From Gammaproteobacteria bacterium (GTDB lineage: Bacteria > Pseudomonadota > Gammaproteobacteria > Arenicellales > Poriferihabitantaceae), in assembly GCA_030432755.1 (NCBI GenBank), contig JAUILZ010000006.1, positions 124,001 to 188,000 of the forward strand: a stretch of 64,000 nt of DNA, read 5' to 3'. The position numbers and the translations under genes are program-made. Each line of letters starts with the position of its first letter. Positions within the stretch are counted from its first letter, which is position 1. Shown here in pieces: positions 33,613 through 46,271 of the stretch. Below the pieces are notes generated by a model. That model was not told the origin of the DNA. It worked only from the letters and a program-made list of their open reading frames with translations, and did no database searches.

Positions 33613-34476
<864 letters not shown>

Positions 34477-34491
34477 TGCGGGGCAAATTGA

Positions 34492-34800
<309 letters not shown>

Positions 34801-34876
34801 TTTCGCAGGTCTTCCCTGCCGGTCTTTCCGCCCGTCGGATCGACCGGAAACCTTTGAAATCGACAGGTAATCCAAG

Positions 34877-35347
34877 ATGAATATCAACGTCACTCTGCTC
34901 TGGCAGATGGCTTTCTTCGTCATCTTCGTGTGGTTTACCAAGAAATTCGTCTGGTCGCCCATCATCGGCGTGATCAACGAGCGGAAAACCACCATCGCGG
35001 ACGGCCTCGCCGCCGCGGAGAAGGGGCAGAAAGCCGAGGAAGAAGGCCGCCAGGCGGCCGAGCAGTTCGTTGCCGATGCCAAGGCCCAGGCCGCGGAGAT
35101 CATCAGCAAGGCCGAGAAAACCGGCCAGGAGCTGGTGGAGGAAGCGAAGTTTAAGGCCCGCACCGAGGGTGATCGCATCGTCGAGTCCGCGCGGGACGAG
35201 ATCCAGACCGAGCTCAACAAGGCGCGCGAGAGCCTGCGTGGCCAGGTGGGTGAGCTGGCTGTCGAGGGCGCACGCAAGATCCTCGGCCGCGAGATCGACG
35301 CCAAGGCGCACGCGGACCTGCTGAACCAGCTTTCGGCGAAGCTGTAG
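34877..35347 (+). CDS. atpF: ATP synthase F0 subunit b
   Basis: 156 residues. One N-terminal membrane helix (about 5-25, LLWQMAFFVIFVWFTKKFVW) is followed by a long charged coiled coil to about 125 and a short delta-binding end. It forms the peripheral stalk as a homodimer. There is a single b gene and no b' copy, as in heterotrophic gammaproteobacteria. Ribosome binding site ACAGGTAA. Confidence 0.96.
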   Translation: MNINVTLLWQMAFFVIFVWFTKKFVWSPIIGVINERKTTIADGLAAAEKGQKAEEEGRQAAEQFVADAKAQAAEIISKAEKTGQELVEEAKFKARTEGDRIVESARDEIQTELNKARESLRGQVGELAVEGARKILGREIDAKAHADLLNQLSAKL

Positions 35348-35359
35348 CGGAAGGCGATC

Positions 35360-35896
35360 ATGGCTGACCTGAGCAATATCGCCCGTCCCTACGCCCAGGC
35401 GGTGTTCGAACTGGCCCAGGCCGCGGGAGATCTCGCCGGCTGGGGAGACCAGCTCGACCTGCTGGGCACCATTGCCGCGGACGAGACCATGGAGCAACTG
35501 CTGGAGAACCCTGCGTTCAGTGGGGAACAGCAGGTGGCCCTGATCACCGATATCTGCGGTGACAAGCTGTCCGCCGATGGCGCCAACCTGGTGAAACTGC
35601 TGGTGCGCAACGACCGGGTCAGCGCCCTGCCCGCCATCGCCTCGCTCTACGCGGAGAAACGCGCGGAAGCGGAGAAGGTGGTGGAAGCGAAGGTGGTGAC
35701 CGCCACTGCCATCGACGATGGCCAGCAGCAGAGCTTCGCCCAGGCCCTCGAGCGCAAGCTCGGCCGCAGCGTCAAGCTCGAGTTCTCGGTCGACGAGGAC
35801 CTCATCGGCGGCGCCGTCATTCGTGCCGGGGACTGGGTGATCGACGGCTCGGTCAAGGCGCAACTTGAACAACTTGTTGGGGCCGTGGCCGCCTAG
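35360..35896 (+). CDS. atpH: ATP synthase F1 subunit delta
   Basis: 178 residues with the N-terminal six-helix bundle (IARPYAQAVFELAQ at 7-20) and the conserved C-terminal DEDLIGGAVIRAGDWVIDGSVKAQLEQL, which binds subunit b. It joins F1 to the peripheral stalk. Starts 12 bp after atpF. Normal length. Confidence 0.96.
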   Translation: MADLSNIARPYAQAVFELAQAAGDLAGWGDQLDLLGTIAADETMEQLLENPAFSGEQQVALITDICGDKLSADGANLVKLLVRNDRVSALPAIASLYAEKRAEAEKVVEAKVVTATAIDDGQQQSFAQALERKLGRSVKLEFSVDEDLIGGAVIRAGDWVIDGSVKAQLEQLVGAVAA

Positions 35897-35926
35897 GCGC
35901 CGGACCCGTTCCAGAGGAAAACTGAA

Positions 35927-37474
35927 ATGTCCATCCAATTGAACCCCTCCGAAATCAGCGAGCTGATCAAGGATCGGATCCGCAATTTCGAAGCCGGCAC
36001 AGAGGCCCGTACCGAGGGAACCATCGTCATGCTGACCGACGGCATCGCGCGCATCCACGGCCTGTCCGAGGCGATGCAGGGCGAGATGCTCGAATTCCCC
36101 GGAAACACCTTCGGCCTCGCGCTCAACCTGGAGCAGGATTCCGTCGGCGCGGTAGTCCTCGGCGACTACAAGCACCTGTCCGAGGGCGACACCGTGAAAT
36201 GCACCGGGCGCATCCTCGAGGTGCCCACCGGCGACGGCCTGCTGGGCCGCGTGGTGGACGCGCTGGGTCGTCCCATCGACGGCAAGGGTCCGATCGACTA
36301 CGCCGGCAATTCACCGATCGAGAAGGTGGCCCCCGGCGTTATCGCGCGCCAGTCCGTTGACCAGCCGGTACAGACCGGCCTCAAGTCCATCGACTCCATG
36401 GTGCCCATCGGTCGCGGCCAGCGGGAACTGATCATCGGCGACCGCCAGACCGGCAAGACCGCGGTCGCGGTGGACGCCATCATCAACCAGAAGGGCACCG
36501 GCATCAAGTGTATCTACGTTGCCGTGGGCCAGAAGGCGTCCAGCATCGCCGCCGTGGTGCGCAAGCTCGAGGAGCACGGCGCCATGGACCACACCATCGT
36601 GGTGGCGGCCGCGGCGGCTGACTCCGCGGCGGAGCAGTTCATCGCACCCTATTCCGGTTGCACCATGGGTGAGTACTTCCGCGACAAGGGCGAAGACGCG
36701 CTCATCATCTACGACGACCTCACCAAGCAGGCCTGGGCCTATCGCCAGATCTCCCTGCTGCTGCGCCGCCCGCCGGGCCGCGAAGCCTATCCGGGTGACG
36801 TCTTCTACCTCCACTCCCGCCTGCTGGAGCGCGCCGCGCGCATCAACGCCGCCGAGGTGGAGAAGCTCACCGACGGTGACGTGAAGGGCCAGACCGGTTC
36901 GCTCACCGCGCTGCCGATCATCGAGACCCAGGCCGGTGACGTGTCCGCGTTCGTACCGACCAACGTGATCTCCATCACCGATGGCCAGATCTTCCTCGAA
37001 TCCGACCTGTTCAACGCCGGTATCCGTCCCGCCATCAACGCGGGCCTGTCGGTATCCCGGGTAGGTGGCGCCGCGCAGACCGGCATCATCAAGAAACTGG
37101 GCGGCGGTATTCGTCTCGCCCTGGCACAGTACCGGGAACTGGCGGCGTTCTCCCAGTTCGCCTCCGACCTCGACGAGGCCACCCGGCGTCAGCTCGAGCG
37201 TGGCCAGCGGGTCATGGAGCTGATGAAGCAGCCCCAGTACCAGCCGATGTCCGTGGCCGAGATGGCGCTGTCGCTGTACGCCGTGAACGAGGGTTACTTT
37301 GATGACGTCGAGGTCAACAAGGTGGTGGACTGCGAGGCCGCGATGCAGGCCTACGTGAAGTCCAACCACGGCGACCTGCTCGACGGCATCAACGCCGACC
37401 CGAAGTACGGCGACGAGGTTGTCGAGAAGCTGAAGTCCGCGGTCGAGGACTTCAAGAAGAACGGCAGCTGGTAA
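35927..37474 (+). CDS. atpA: ATP synthase F1 subunit alpha
   Basis: 515 residues. The P-loop [11 protein letters not shown] (about 171-181) binds a regulatory nucleotide; the arginine finger segment [17 protein letters not shown] is at about 366-382. N-terminal beta-barrel, nucleotide domain and C-terminal helices are complete. Alpha forms the hexamer with AtpD and supplies residues at the catalytic interface. Ribosome binding site AGAGGAAAACTG. Confidence 0.98.
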   Translation: MSIQLNPSEISELIKDRIRNFEAGTEARTEGTIVMLTDGIARIHGLSEAMQGEMLEFPGNTFGLALNLEQDSVGAVVLGDYKHLSEGDTVKCTGRILEVPTGDGLLGRVVDALGRPIDGKGPIDYAGNSPIEKVAPGVIARQSVDQPVQTGLKSIDSMVPIGRGQRELIIGDRQTGKTAVAVDAIINQKGTGIKCIYVAVGQKASSIAAVVRKLEEHGAMDHTIVVAAAAADSAAEQFIAPYSGCTMGEYFRDKGEDALIIYDDLTKQAWAYRQISLLLRRPPGREAYPGDVFYLHSRLLERAARINAAEVEKLTDGDVKGQTGSLTALPIIETQAGDVSAFVPTNVISITDGQIFLESDLFNAGIRPAINAGLSVSRVGGAAQTGIIKKLGGGIRLALAQYRELAAFSQFASDLDEATRRQLERGQRVMELMKQPQYQPMSVAEMALSLYAVNEGYFDDVEVNKVVDCEAAMQAYVKSNHGDLLDGINADPKYGDEVVEKLKSAVEDFKKNGSW

Positions 37475-37503
37475 GTCACGGCGACTGACGAGAGGGCAAT
37501 TCA

Positions 37504-38367
37504 ATGGCAGGCGCCAAAGAAATCCGCACCCAGATCAAGAGTATCGGCAGCACCCGCAAGATCACCAAGGCCATGGAAATGGTGGCGGCGAGCAAGATGC
37601 GGCGTGCCCAGGAGCGCATGCACATGGCGCGACCCTATGCCGAGAAGATGCGCCACGTGGTCGCCCATGCGGCGAGCGCCAATACCGAGTATCACCATGC
37701 GTACCTCGCGGCGCGTGAATCGGTCAGCAACGTGGGCTACATCATCGTCTCCAGCGATCGCGGCCTGTGCGGCGGCCTCAACAGCAACCTGTTCCGCAAG
37801 GTTGTTGGCGACATGGCCGACAATCACAACAAGGGCGTGGGCATCAATGTCTGCGTGATCGGCAAGAAGGCGAGCGCGTTCTTCAAGCGTTACGGCGCCA
37901 ACGTGGTGAGCGAGGTGACCGACCTCGGCGATACACCACAGCTCGAGGAGCTGATCGGCGCGGTGAAGATTATGATGGACGACTACGAGGAGGGCAGGAT
38001 CGACCGGCTCTATGTGGTGTACAACAACTTCGTCAACACCATGACCCAGAAGCCGACCATCGAGCAGCTCATTCCCGTGGTGCCGAGCGAAGAGGTGGAA
38101 ACCAAACACCACTGGGACTACCTCTACGAGCCGGAAGCCAAGCCCATCGTCGACACCCTGATGGACCGTTATATCGAGTCCCTCGTCTACCAGTCAGTAG
38201 CGGACAACAATGCCTGCGAGCAGGCGGCGCGCATGGTGGCGATGAAGGCCGCCACGGACAACGCCGGCAAGCTCATCGACGAACTGCAGCTGGTCTACAA
38301 CAAGGCCCGCCAGGCGGCGATCACCCAGGAGCTGTCCGAAATCGTAAGCGGCGCGGCGGCAGTGTAG
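37504..38367 (+). CDS. atpG: ATP synthase F1 subunit gamma
   Basis: 287 residues. The N-terminal helix [31 protein letters not shown] (split here as 4-20 and following) and the C-terminal helix with [14 protein letters not shown] form the rotating coiled coil inside the alpha-beta hexamer. The middle Rossmann-like domain ([19 protein letters not shown]) is intact. Length matches gammaproteobacterial gamma. Confidence 0.97.
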   Translation: MAGAKEIRTQIKSIGSTRKITKAMEMVAASKMRRAQERMHMARPYAEKMRHVVAHAASANTEYHHAYLAARESVSNVGYIIVSSDRGLCGGLNSNLFRKVVGDMADNHNKGVGINVCVIGKKASAFFKRYGANVVSEVTDLGDTPQLEELIGAVKIMMDDYEEGRIDRLYVVYNNFVNTMTQKPTIEQLIPVVPSEEVETKHHWDYLYEPEAKPIVDTLMDRYIESLVYQSVADNNACEQAARMVAMKAATDNAGKLIDELQLVYNKARQAAITQELSEIVSGAAAV

Positions 38368-38402
38368 TGTCCGTGGCAAGCATGAACCAATCAGTCATTT
38401 AG

Positions 38403-39821
<1,419 letters not shown>

Positions 39822-39857
39822 GGCGTCGCCGAACCTGACTGACCGGGAGAAACCCAC

Positions 39858-40277
39858 ATGGCAACCATCCAGGTAGACATCGTCAGCGCGGAACAGGAGA
39901 TCTGGTCCGGCGCCGGCACCATGGTGTTCGCCCCGGGAGAGGTCGGCGAGCTCGGCATCGCCCCGGGCCACACCCCGCTGATCACGCGCCTCAGCCCCGG
40001 CGACGTGCGCGTGATCAAGGAAGACGGCGAGGAGGAGTTCATCTTCGTCTCCGGCGGCATCCTCGAGGTACAGCCCCACGTGGTGACGGTGCTATCCGAC
40101 ACCGCGGTACGCGGTCACGACCTCGACGAGACCGCGGCACTCGAGGCGAAGAAGCGGGCGGAGGAGAAGCTCGCCGATTCCGCGGCGGAAATGGACTACG
40201 CCCAGGCCCAGGCCGAACTCGCCAGCGCCATCGCCCAGATCCGCTCGATCGAGAAGCTGCGCAAGCTGCGGAAGTAG
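39858..40277 (+). CDS. atpC: ATP synthase F1 subunit epsilon
   Basis: 139 residues. N-terminal beta-sandwich with [23 protein letters not shown] (split: about 28-45 and following) and a C-terminal two-helix hairpin rich in Ala/Glu/Lys that can inhibit hydrolysis. Last gene of the operon; a perfect intrinsic terminator follows 23 bp after the stop. In many relatives glmU and glmS come next; here they do not. Confidence 0.96.
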   Translation: MATIQVDIVSAEQEIWSGAGTMVFAPGEVGELGIAPGHTPLITRLSPGDVRVIKEDGEEEFIFVSGGILEVQPHVVTVLSDTAVRGHDLDETAALEAKKRAEEKLADSAAEMDYAQAQAELASAIAQIRSIEKLRKLRK

Positions 40278-40300
40278 CGTCGGCGCCGCTTTCTGCACTG

Positions 40301-40330
40301 AAAACGCCCGCGATTGCGGGCGTTTTCTTA
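40301..40330 (+). terminator. intrinsic terminator of the atp operon
   Basis: A perfect 11-bp stem, AAAACGCCCGC / GCGGGCGTTTT, with a GATT loop and a T-rich tail (TTTTCTTA), lies just after atpC. The symmetrical A and T runs mean that it could also work for transcription from the other side. Confidence 0.92.
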
Positions 40331-40529
40331 TTCAGTGCTTCCACAAGGGCCGCCTGTCGTGGAACGCGGCACGACCGGTTATACTTCGGAGCCACGTGGC
40401 AACACCCCCGCAGATACCCGCCAAGGGAACCGCTCGGAAATCACCAGGTCCGGACAAGCTTGGCGTGGAAGGCGACACCCGGGCTCCGGCCAGCATTTTC
40501 CGGTTTTCCCAATCCATTTGAGTGGAACC

Positions 40530-41729
40530 TTGAAGCGCAACATCGACCAGCTGGCCATTTTCGGAGGGACACCCCTGTTCGATGAACCGTTGCATGTCGG
40601 TAGCCCGAACCTGCCACCACGCGATCAACTGTACTCGCGTATCGACAGGATACTCGACAATCGCTGGCTGACAAACAACGGCGAGATGGTGCAGGAATTC
40701 GAGCGCCGTATCTGCGAGCTGCTCGGCGTGCGCCACTGCATCGCCACCGTGAACGGCACCGCCGGTATCGAGATCGCGATACGCGCGGCCGGGCTGTCCG
40801 GCGAGATCATCGTCCCTTCCTTTACCTTCGTTGCCACCGCACATGCCGTCGAGTGGCTCGGTCTGGAAGCGGTGTTCTGTGATATTGATCCGGCTACCCA
40901 CAACCTCGATCCATCGCGGGTAGAGGAACTGATCACCGATCGCACCGCGGCAATCATGGGGGTGCACGTCTGGGGACGCCCGTGCGACCTTGACGCGCTG
41001 GCGGAAATCGCCGCGCGCCGCCGGCTCCACCTGCTCTACGATGCGGCCCACGCGTTTGGTTGCAGCAGCGAGGGCGGTCGCCACCTCGGTAACTTCGGCG
41101 ATGCCGAGGTGTTCAGTTTCCACGCAACCAAGTTCGTCAACTGTTTCGAGGGCGGAGCGGTGGTCACCAACGACGACGATTATGCCGAACGGATGCGCCT
41201 TGCGCGCAATTTCGGATTCTGCGGCAAGGACAACGTCATCGCCCTCGGTATCAATGCCAAGCTGAGCGAAGTCTGCGCCGCGATGGGCCTGTGTTCCATG
41301 GACATGATGGAGGACGTCATTGCCGCCAACGAGCGCAACTACGCCGACTATCGAGAATTGCTCGGTGGCGTGCCGGGCATCCGCTTCATCGACTACGATC
41401 CCGGGATCCGGAACAACTTCCAGTATGCCGTGGCGGAAGTGGATGCGGATGCCTTCGGCCTGACCCGGGACGAACTGGTGACTCTTCTCGACGCCGAACG
41501 GATCATTGCGCGCCGCTATTTCTATCCCGGATGCCATCAGCTGGCTCCCTATGCTGACAGGCGCGACTGGTCGCTGCCCCACACCGAGGCGGTAGCGAAT
41601 TGCGTGGTTTCGCTGCCGAACGGCCTGCAGACCGGGGCTGATGACGTCGCCAGGGTTGCCGGGTTGATTTCCTTTCTGCAATCCCATGCTGACGCCGTCA
41701 CCAACCGGCTGGCGGAGCTGGCCAGATGA
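40530..41729 (+). CDS. DegT/DnrJ/EryC1 family sugar aminotransferase
   Basis: 399 residues. The PLP lysine is Lys201 in FSFHATKFVNCFEGGAVVT; other marks are the N-terminal GTAGIEIAIRAAGL, the VPSFTFVATAHAV strand, and DAAHAFGC with the cofactor Asp. These enzymes aminate keto-sugar nucleotides for surface glycans (or act as 3,5-epimerases in variants). The TTG start (preceded by AGTGGA) is chosen since the longer frame runs back into the atp terminator. The ATGA overlap with the next gene ties it to the glycan locus. Sugar product unknown. Confidence 0.82.
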   Translation: MKRNIDQLAIFGGTPLFDEPLHVGSPNLPPRDQLYSRIDRILDNRWLTNNGEMVQEFERRICELLGVRHCIATVNGTAGIEIAIRAAGLSGEIIVPSFTFVATAHAVEWLGLEAVFCDIDPATHNLDPSRVEELITDRTAAIMGVHVWGRPCDLDALAEIAARRRLHLLYDAAHAFGCSSEGGRHLGNFGDAEVFSFHATKFVNCFEGGAVVTNDDDYAERMRLARNFGFCGKDNVIALGINAKLSEVCAAMGLCSMDMMEDVIAANERNYADYRELLGGVPGIRFIDYDPGIRNNFQYAVAEVDADAFGLTRDELVTLLDAERIIARRYFYPGCHQLAPYADRRDWSLPHTEAVANCVVSLPNGLQTGADDVARVAGLISFLQSHADAVTNRLAELAR

Positions 41730-42688
41730 CGGCGCCGGATTACTCGCTGGTCATTCCCGTCTACAACAACGCGGGATCGCTGGATGCGCTGATGGATGCG
41801 CTGGAGACGGATCTGTTCTCGCAACATCCCGACCTCGTCGCCGAAGTCGTGTTTGTCGATGACGGCTCCGCGGATGATTCCTGGGAGCGCCTGCACGGGT
41901 TACACCTGGAGCGTCCCGGACTGATAAGGGTGATCAAGCTGACGCGCAATTTCGGCCAGCCCAGCGCGCGTCTGGCCGGCCTTCGCCATGCCCGCGGCCG
42001 CTGCGTTATTTCCATGGCGGCGGATGGCCAGGAGCCGCCCGCGGTTGCGAACCAGATGCTCGAACGCCACCTCGCAACCGATGCCCAGGTGGTGATCGGC
42101 GCCCGCGCCGGCAGGGACGAGACCTGGTTTCGCAAGGCGACCTCGCGCATCTTTTACAGCGTGATGCGACGGGTGAGTTTTTCAAACATGCCGCGCGGCG
42201 GCTTCAGCTTCGTTCTTCTCGGGCGGCGCGCGCTGGACGTCCTGCTGCGCAACCGCGAGAGCAGGCCTTTTTTCCAGGGCCAGGTACTGTGGCTGGGCTA
42301 CACCCCGGAGGTCATAACCTTCCATCGCCCGGCGCGTTTCGATGGCGAGTCCGGCTGGACGCTGAAGAAGAAGATCAACCTGCTGGTGGATGCGCTGGTG
42401 GGATATTCCTTTCTTCCAATCCGTATCATGTCCCTGGTAGGGATGGGGACCGCGGTCATCGGTCTCGTGCTGGCCACGGGCATACTGGCACGCAAGCTAT
42501 TCTTTGGCACCGAGGTGGCGGGCTGGGCCGGCATCATGGTGGCGATCCTGGTGATGGGCGGAATCCAGATCCTGATGCTGGGAGTGATCGGCGAGTACAT
42601 CTGGCGCAGTCTTGCCCAGGCGCGCGACCGGGACGAGTACGTCATCGAGCTTACAACCGACGACTCTGACGGCGGGTCTGTTACTTGA
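41726..42688 (+). CDS. GtrB/ArnC-like undecaprenyl-phosphate glycosyltransferase (GT2)
   Basis: 320 residues: a GT-A domain (about 1-225) with YSLVIPVYNNAGSLDALMD, VFVDDGSADDSW and MAADGQEPP, then two C-terminal membrane helices (about 230-300) ending in YIWRSLAQARDRDEYVI, as in GtrB, ArnC and DPM1-type enzymes. It transfers a sugar onto undecaprenyl phosphate at the inner face of the inner membrane. A polytopic flippase or GT-C enzyme would then use this donor; candidates lie in the next 10 kb. Confidence 0.85.
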   Translation: MTAPDYSLVIPVYNNAGSLDALMDALETDLFSQHPDLVAEVVFVDDGSADDSWERLHGLHLERPGLIRVIKLTRNFGQPSARLAGLRHARGRCVISMAADGQEPPAVANQMLERHLATDAQVVIGARAGRDETWFRKATSRIFYSVMRRVSFSNMPRGGFSFVLLGRRALDVLLRNRESRPFFQGQVLWLGYTPEVITFHRPARFDGESGWTLKKKINLLVDALVGYSFLPIRIMSLVGMGTAVIGLVLATGILARKLFFGTEVAGWAGIMVAILVMGGIQILMLGVIGEYIWRSLAQARDRDEYVIELTTDDSDGGSVT

Positions 42689-42731
42689 AGGCATCCATGT
42701 GGCCAGTACTCTTGCCTGCCGGCGCTAGGAA

Positions 42732-43601
42732 ATGAAGCAAAAGGCACCCATTTTCGTTATCGGCAATCCGCGCTCGGGAACCACCCTCCTGCGCCTCATG
42801 CTGACCTGCCACCGGCATATCTGCATACCTCCGGAGGCGGGATTCGCTCTCTGGCTGGAACGGAGTTTCGGCGACTGGCGCGTGAACGACGATCGCCTGC
42901 CGGAATTCCTCACCGCCCTGTTCGCGAGCCGCAAGTTCGAAACCTGGCAACTGGATCACGAAGCACTGGCCGCTGACATCGTCGCGCACGCTCCCGTAGA
43001 TTACGCCGGGCTCGTGAATGCTGTATATGCTCACTATGCCGATCAGCACAATCCCGGGTGGCACATTTGGGGTGACAAGAACAACTATTACCTCAAGCAC
43101 ATCCCCGAGATTCATCGGCTCTTTCCCGAGGCGCGTTTCGTACATATTGTAAGGGATCCCCGGGATGTCGCCTGCTCGTATCGTGACTTGAGTCAAAATG
43201 GTAGCAATTCGGACTACCGTCCCCGCCTCACGGACAACGTGAGCGAGATTGCGGAACAGTGGCGGGCCAACATCGAGCGGGTAGAAGAGGATCTTGCCAC
43301 CCTGGATGCCGGGCTCGCGCATCGATTGCGCTACGAGGACCTGGTCTCTGATGCCAGCGCCACCCTCGGGTCACTTTGTGAATTTCTCGGCGAGGAGTTC
43401 GATCCGGCGATGCTGGACTATCACGCGGAAAATCGGGCGCGTTCACTGGTGCCTGAAGACTTCCTTGCCTGGAAGCAGCTCACGTTATCACCACCCCAGG
43501 CCAATCGGGTGGGGCGCTACCGCGAGGATCTGGAACCGGAACAGGCGGCGCTGATCGTCAGCAGGGCGGAGCCGGCATTCAGCCGCTTCTACGGTTGTTG
43601 A
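42732..43601 (+). CDS. sulfotransferase family protein
   Basis: 289 residues. The PAPS-binding loops are visible: the 5'-phosphosulfate loop at IGNPRSGTTLLRLML (about 10-24) and the 3'-phosphate site at FVHIVRDPRDVACSYRDL (about 136-153). These motifs define Sulfotransfer_1/3 (PF00685 / PF13469). The likely acceptor is a sugar or lipid of the surface glycan. No PAPS-synthesis genes (cysC/N/D) are in the window. Placed directly after the GtrB-like gene with a 43 bp gap and before a membrane protein. Confidence 0.82.
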   Translation: MKQKAPIFVIGNPRSGTTLLRLMLTCHRHICIPPEAGFALWLERSFGDWRVNDDRLPEFLTALFASRKFETWQLDHEALAADIVAHAPVDYAGLVNAVYAHYADQHNPGWHIWGDKNNYYLKHIPEIHRLFPEARFVHIVRDPRDVACSYRDLSQNGSNSDYRPRLTDNVSEIAEQWRANIERVEEDLATLDAGLAHRLRYEDLVSDASATLGSLCEFLGEEFDPAMLDYHAENRARSLVPEDFLAWKQLTLSPPQANRVGRYREDLEPEQAALIVSRAEPAFSRFYGC

Positions 43602-43625
43602 CCAGGAAACTGCAAGATACGGACG

Positions 43626-45224
43626 TTGCAGAAGCGTTCTGACTACACTTGTCTCCTGCTGGCCTACCTCGCGGCCTGGGGACTACTGCTCCTGAACACC
43701 GGGTTCGTTTACTGGGACGACTGGATCCTGCTGCATCACGACGCGGCCACGAGAGACGCCTTCTATGCCCTCGTGGCGGCGCCCCAGAAAGGGATGATGC
43801 ACAACCTGTTGCAAGAGATCGGCAACGGGGTTTTCATCTACCGCATACTGGTGTTCCTTGCTTACGCAGTCGTCGCCGCCTGCTTCCTCTGGATACTTCG
43901 GCACGTGCGCCAGGCGGAACCCGGGTACCCCCTGCTGATCGCCTTGCTGGCGGCGGTGTACCCGGCGAACCAGGCCAGGATCGCATTGATCGACCTGCCC
44001 TATGGTCTGACCCTGGCCGCCTTTTTCCTCGCCACCGTGTTGGCCATGGTGGGAGAGTATCGCCACACCCTGGTGCCGCGCATTGCCGCGCTTGTCCTTT
44101 TCGCTTTTTCGTTTTTCACGAAGTCACTGCTGGTGTATTACCTGGTGCCGATACTGCTCCTCGTCTACGTGTCTCGGGCAACATTGCTCACCGGCGGTTC
44201 GTGGCAATCCTGTGGGCGCTTGATTCGCTGGGGGTTCACCCACCTTGACTACGCGCTGTTGCCCATAGCTTTTTTCCTGCTGACCAACCGTTACCTGGCG
44301 CCCAACACGATATACGAGGGCTACAACGCGGTCACCCCCGGCGCCTTGCCAGAAGCGTTGGTGGCCAGCACGCGCAGCCTCCTCAACCTTTCCTGGTTTC
44401 CCGCGGTTCGCTGGTTTGGCGAACCGCCGCTGCGCCACATCCTGGTGGCGTCGTCGCTCCTGGCGGCGTCGGCATGGCTGGCGTGGTCACTGCTGCGCCA
44501 GGCGCGGGCGCGGCGTCTGGAGCCGGGATGGCTCGTTGTCCTGGTCGTGGGCGCGGGTCTGCTGCTGCTCGCCATCCTGCCCTACCATGTGGTGAACAAG
44601 ACCCCCGCGTTCGATGACTGGCTGAGTCGCCACCAGCTCCTGATGCCCTTCGGTTGCGCGATCCTGCTGGTGGCCTTCTGTCGGCTGGTGCTCCCCGGGC
44701 AACTTGCGCGCCGGGGTATCATGGTGTTGGTCTTGATCGGCGCCCTGCTCGCTGCCAGGGATCTCCTGTGGTACTACGCCGATGGCGTACGCCAGGTGGG
44801 CGTGATCGCAGCGTTGCGCGCCAATGACGACATCCGCGCGGCGCAAAACCAGGTTGTGCTGTTCGAGGACCGGGCCGGCGACACCAACGCGATGGGCCGG
44901 TTCTACCGCTTCTACGAGTACAGCGCATTCCTGCGCCGTGCCTTTGGTGACGCCAGCCGGTTCGGGGAGCGTCGCTCGCACTGGCACGAATGGAACCTGG
45001 AGAAAATCCGCCAGCGCGCCGGCTGGCGGCATTTCAATTTCGGCGATTTCGATGCCGACAGCCTTGTAGTGGCGGGCACCGCGACCCTGGAACGGGGTGA
45101 CTACCGCCCTGACAGCAGTTGGCAGCGCCTCGCGTTGCTTTGGACCGGGTTGACGGACCGGTCGGAACTGGAACGTCGTGCCAGCGCAATGGTGGTGCTT
45201 CGCTGGGAGCCCGGTCCGGGCTGA
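43626..45224 (+). CDS. large polytopic membrane protein, possible GT-C fold
   Basis: 532 residues, about 11 membrane helices, then a soluble C-terminal region (from about 410). The first periplasmic loop holds NTGFVYWDDWILLHHD, an acidic pair just after helix 1, as in GT-C glycosyltransferases that use lipid-linked sugars. I do not recognise a named family. The TTG start has no clear ribosome binding site. Its position after the lipid-phosphate glycosyltransferase and the sulfotransferase makes a role in moving or transferring the sugar in the periplasm plausible. The C-terminal domain (VLFEDRAGDTNAMGRFYRFYEY) does not match known domains. Confidence 0.6.
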   Translation: MQKRSDYTCLLLAYLAAWGLLLLNTGFVYWDDWILLHHDAATRDAFYALVAAPQKGMMHNLLQEIGNGVFIYRILVFLAYAVVAACFLWILRHVRQAEPGYPLLIALLAAVYPANQARIALIDLPYGLTLAAFFLATVLAMVGEYRHTLVPRIAALVLFAFSFFTKSLLVYYLVPILLLVYVSRATLLTGGSWQSCGRLIRWGFTHLDYALLPIAFFLLTNRYLAPNTIYEGYNAVTPGALPEALVASTRSLLNLSWFPAVRWFGEPPLRHILVASSLLAASAWLAWSLLRQARARRLEPGWLVVLVVGAGLLLLAILPYHVVNKTPAFDDWLSRHQLLMPFGCAILLVAFCRLVLPGQLARRGIMVLVLIGALLAARDLLWYYADGVRQVGVIAALRANDDIRAAQNQVVLFEDRAGDTNAMGRFYRFYEYSAFLRRAFGDASRFGERRSHWHEWNLEKIRQRAGWRHFNFGDFDADSLVVAGTATLERGDYRPDSSWQRLALLWTGLTDRSELERRASAMVVLRWEPGPG

Positions 45225-45247
45225 GCGCAGGACAGTCCGGCAGCGAC

Positions 45248-46123
45248 TCAGTCGAGGTCCTTGCGATGCAGCCGCGTCACCAGGCTGGAGGTGTCGTAGC
45301 GGTTGCCGCCGGCGGCCTGGACCTCGGCATAGTAACCATCCACGATGGTGGTCACCGGCAGGTCGGAGCCATTACGTTCCGCTTCCTCCATGCAAAGGCC
45401 CAGGTCCTTGCGCATCCAGTCCACCGCGAAGCCGAACTCGAACTCGTTCTTCAGCATCGTCGCGTGGCGGTTCTCCATCTGCCAGGAGCCCGCGGCGCCC
45501 TTGGAAATCACGTCGAATACCTTCATCCCGTCGAGCCCTGCATTGACCGCAAAGGCAAGCCCCTCGGACAGGCCCTGGACCAGGCCGGCAATGCAGATCT
45601 GGTTGACCATCTTGGTCAACTGGCCGGCGCCGGCATCGCCCATCAACATGGCGGCGCGCGCAAAGCAGTCGATGAGCGGCCTGGTGCGGTCGAACGTCGC
45701 CTGTTCGCCGCCGACCATCACCGTGAGCACGCCGTTTTCCGCCCCCGCCTGGCCACCGGAAACCGGCGCGTCGAGGAATTCAAAACCGCGCTCCTTCGCC
45801 GCGGCGAAGAGTTCCTGCGCGAGATTGGCGGATGCCGTGGTGTGATCGATGAACACCGTACCGGGTTTCATCGTGCCAAAGGCGCCGTCGTGCCCGGTGG
45901 TGACGCTGCGCACGTCGTCGTCGTTGCCGACGCAGCAAAACACGAAATCCGCCTCCGCGGCGGCCGTGGCGGGGGTCTCGCGGAACGATCCACCATGTTG
46001 TTTGATCCACTTTTCCGCCTTGGCCGTGGTGCGGTTGTAAACGCAGACGTCATGTCCTTTGGCGGCGAGATGTCCGGCCATGGGATAGCCCATGACGCCG
46101 AGACCGAGGAAAGCAACTTTCAT
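45248..46123 (-). CDS. NAD(P)-dependent beta-hydroxyacid dehydrogenase (GarR/MmsB-like)
   Basis: 291 residues. Rossmann motif FLGLGVMGYPMAGHLAAKGH (5-24), then VYNRT (28-32); the substrate motif DAPVSGGQAGAENG (118-131); catalytic Lys171 in AGQLTKMVNQ; and the C-terminal helical domain with WMRKDLGLC. These enzymes oxidise 3-hydroxyisobutyrate or reduce tartronate semialdehyde or succinic semialdehyde. NADP use is suggested by the NRT turn. It interrupts the glycan cluster on the opposite strand and is probably unrelated to it. Confidence 0.85.
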   Translation of the reverse strand: MKVAFLGLGVMGYPMAGHLAAKGHDVCVYNRTTAKAEKWIKQHGGSFRETPATAAAEADFVFCCVGNDDDVRSVTTGHDGAFGTMKPGTVFIDHTTASANLAQELFAAAKERGFEFLDAPVSGGQAGAENGVLTVMVGGEQATFDRTRPLIDCFARAAMLMGDAGAGQLTKMVNQICIAGLVQGLSEGLAFAVNAGLDGMKVFDVISKGAAGSWQMENRHATMLKNEFEFGFAVDWMRKDLGLCMEEAERNGSDLPVTTIVDGYYAEVQAAGGNRYDTSSLVTRLHRKDLD

Positions 46124-46271
46124 GGCAGGGATCAGCAGGGTCGATTAAGGGGCGGCTACTGTAACGCGAAGCCAGGGGCTATGCAAAATCAGCTCGGTCC
46201 GCGATGAGAGCGGTTTACAGTGCCGGGAAAAGGCGCTACCTTGCACCGCAAACCACCCGGTAGACGCTTGC

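Noticed and set aside
40387..40402. CACGTG palindrome (GCCACGTGGC) as a parS site near parAB
   Set aside because: Only the inner 6-8 bp match; the outer arms TGTT/AACA of the parS consensus are absent. Other CACGTG sites (30919, 37659, 56403) lie in genes and also lack the arms.
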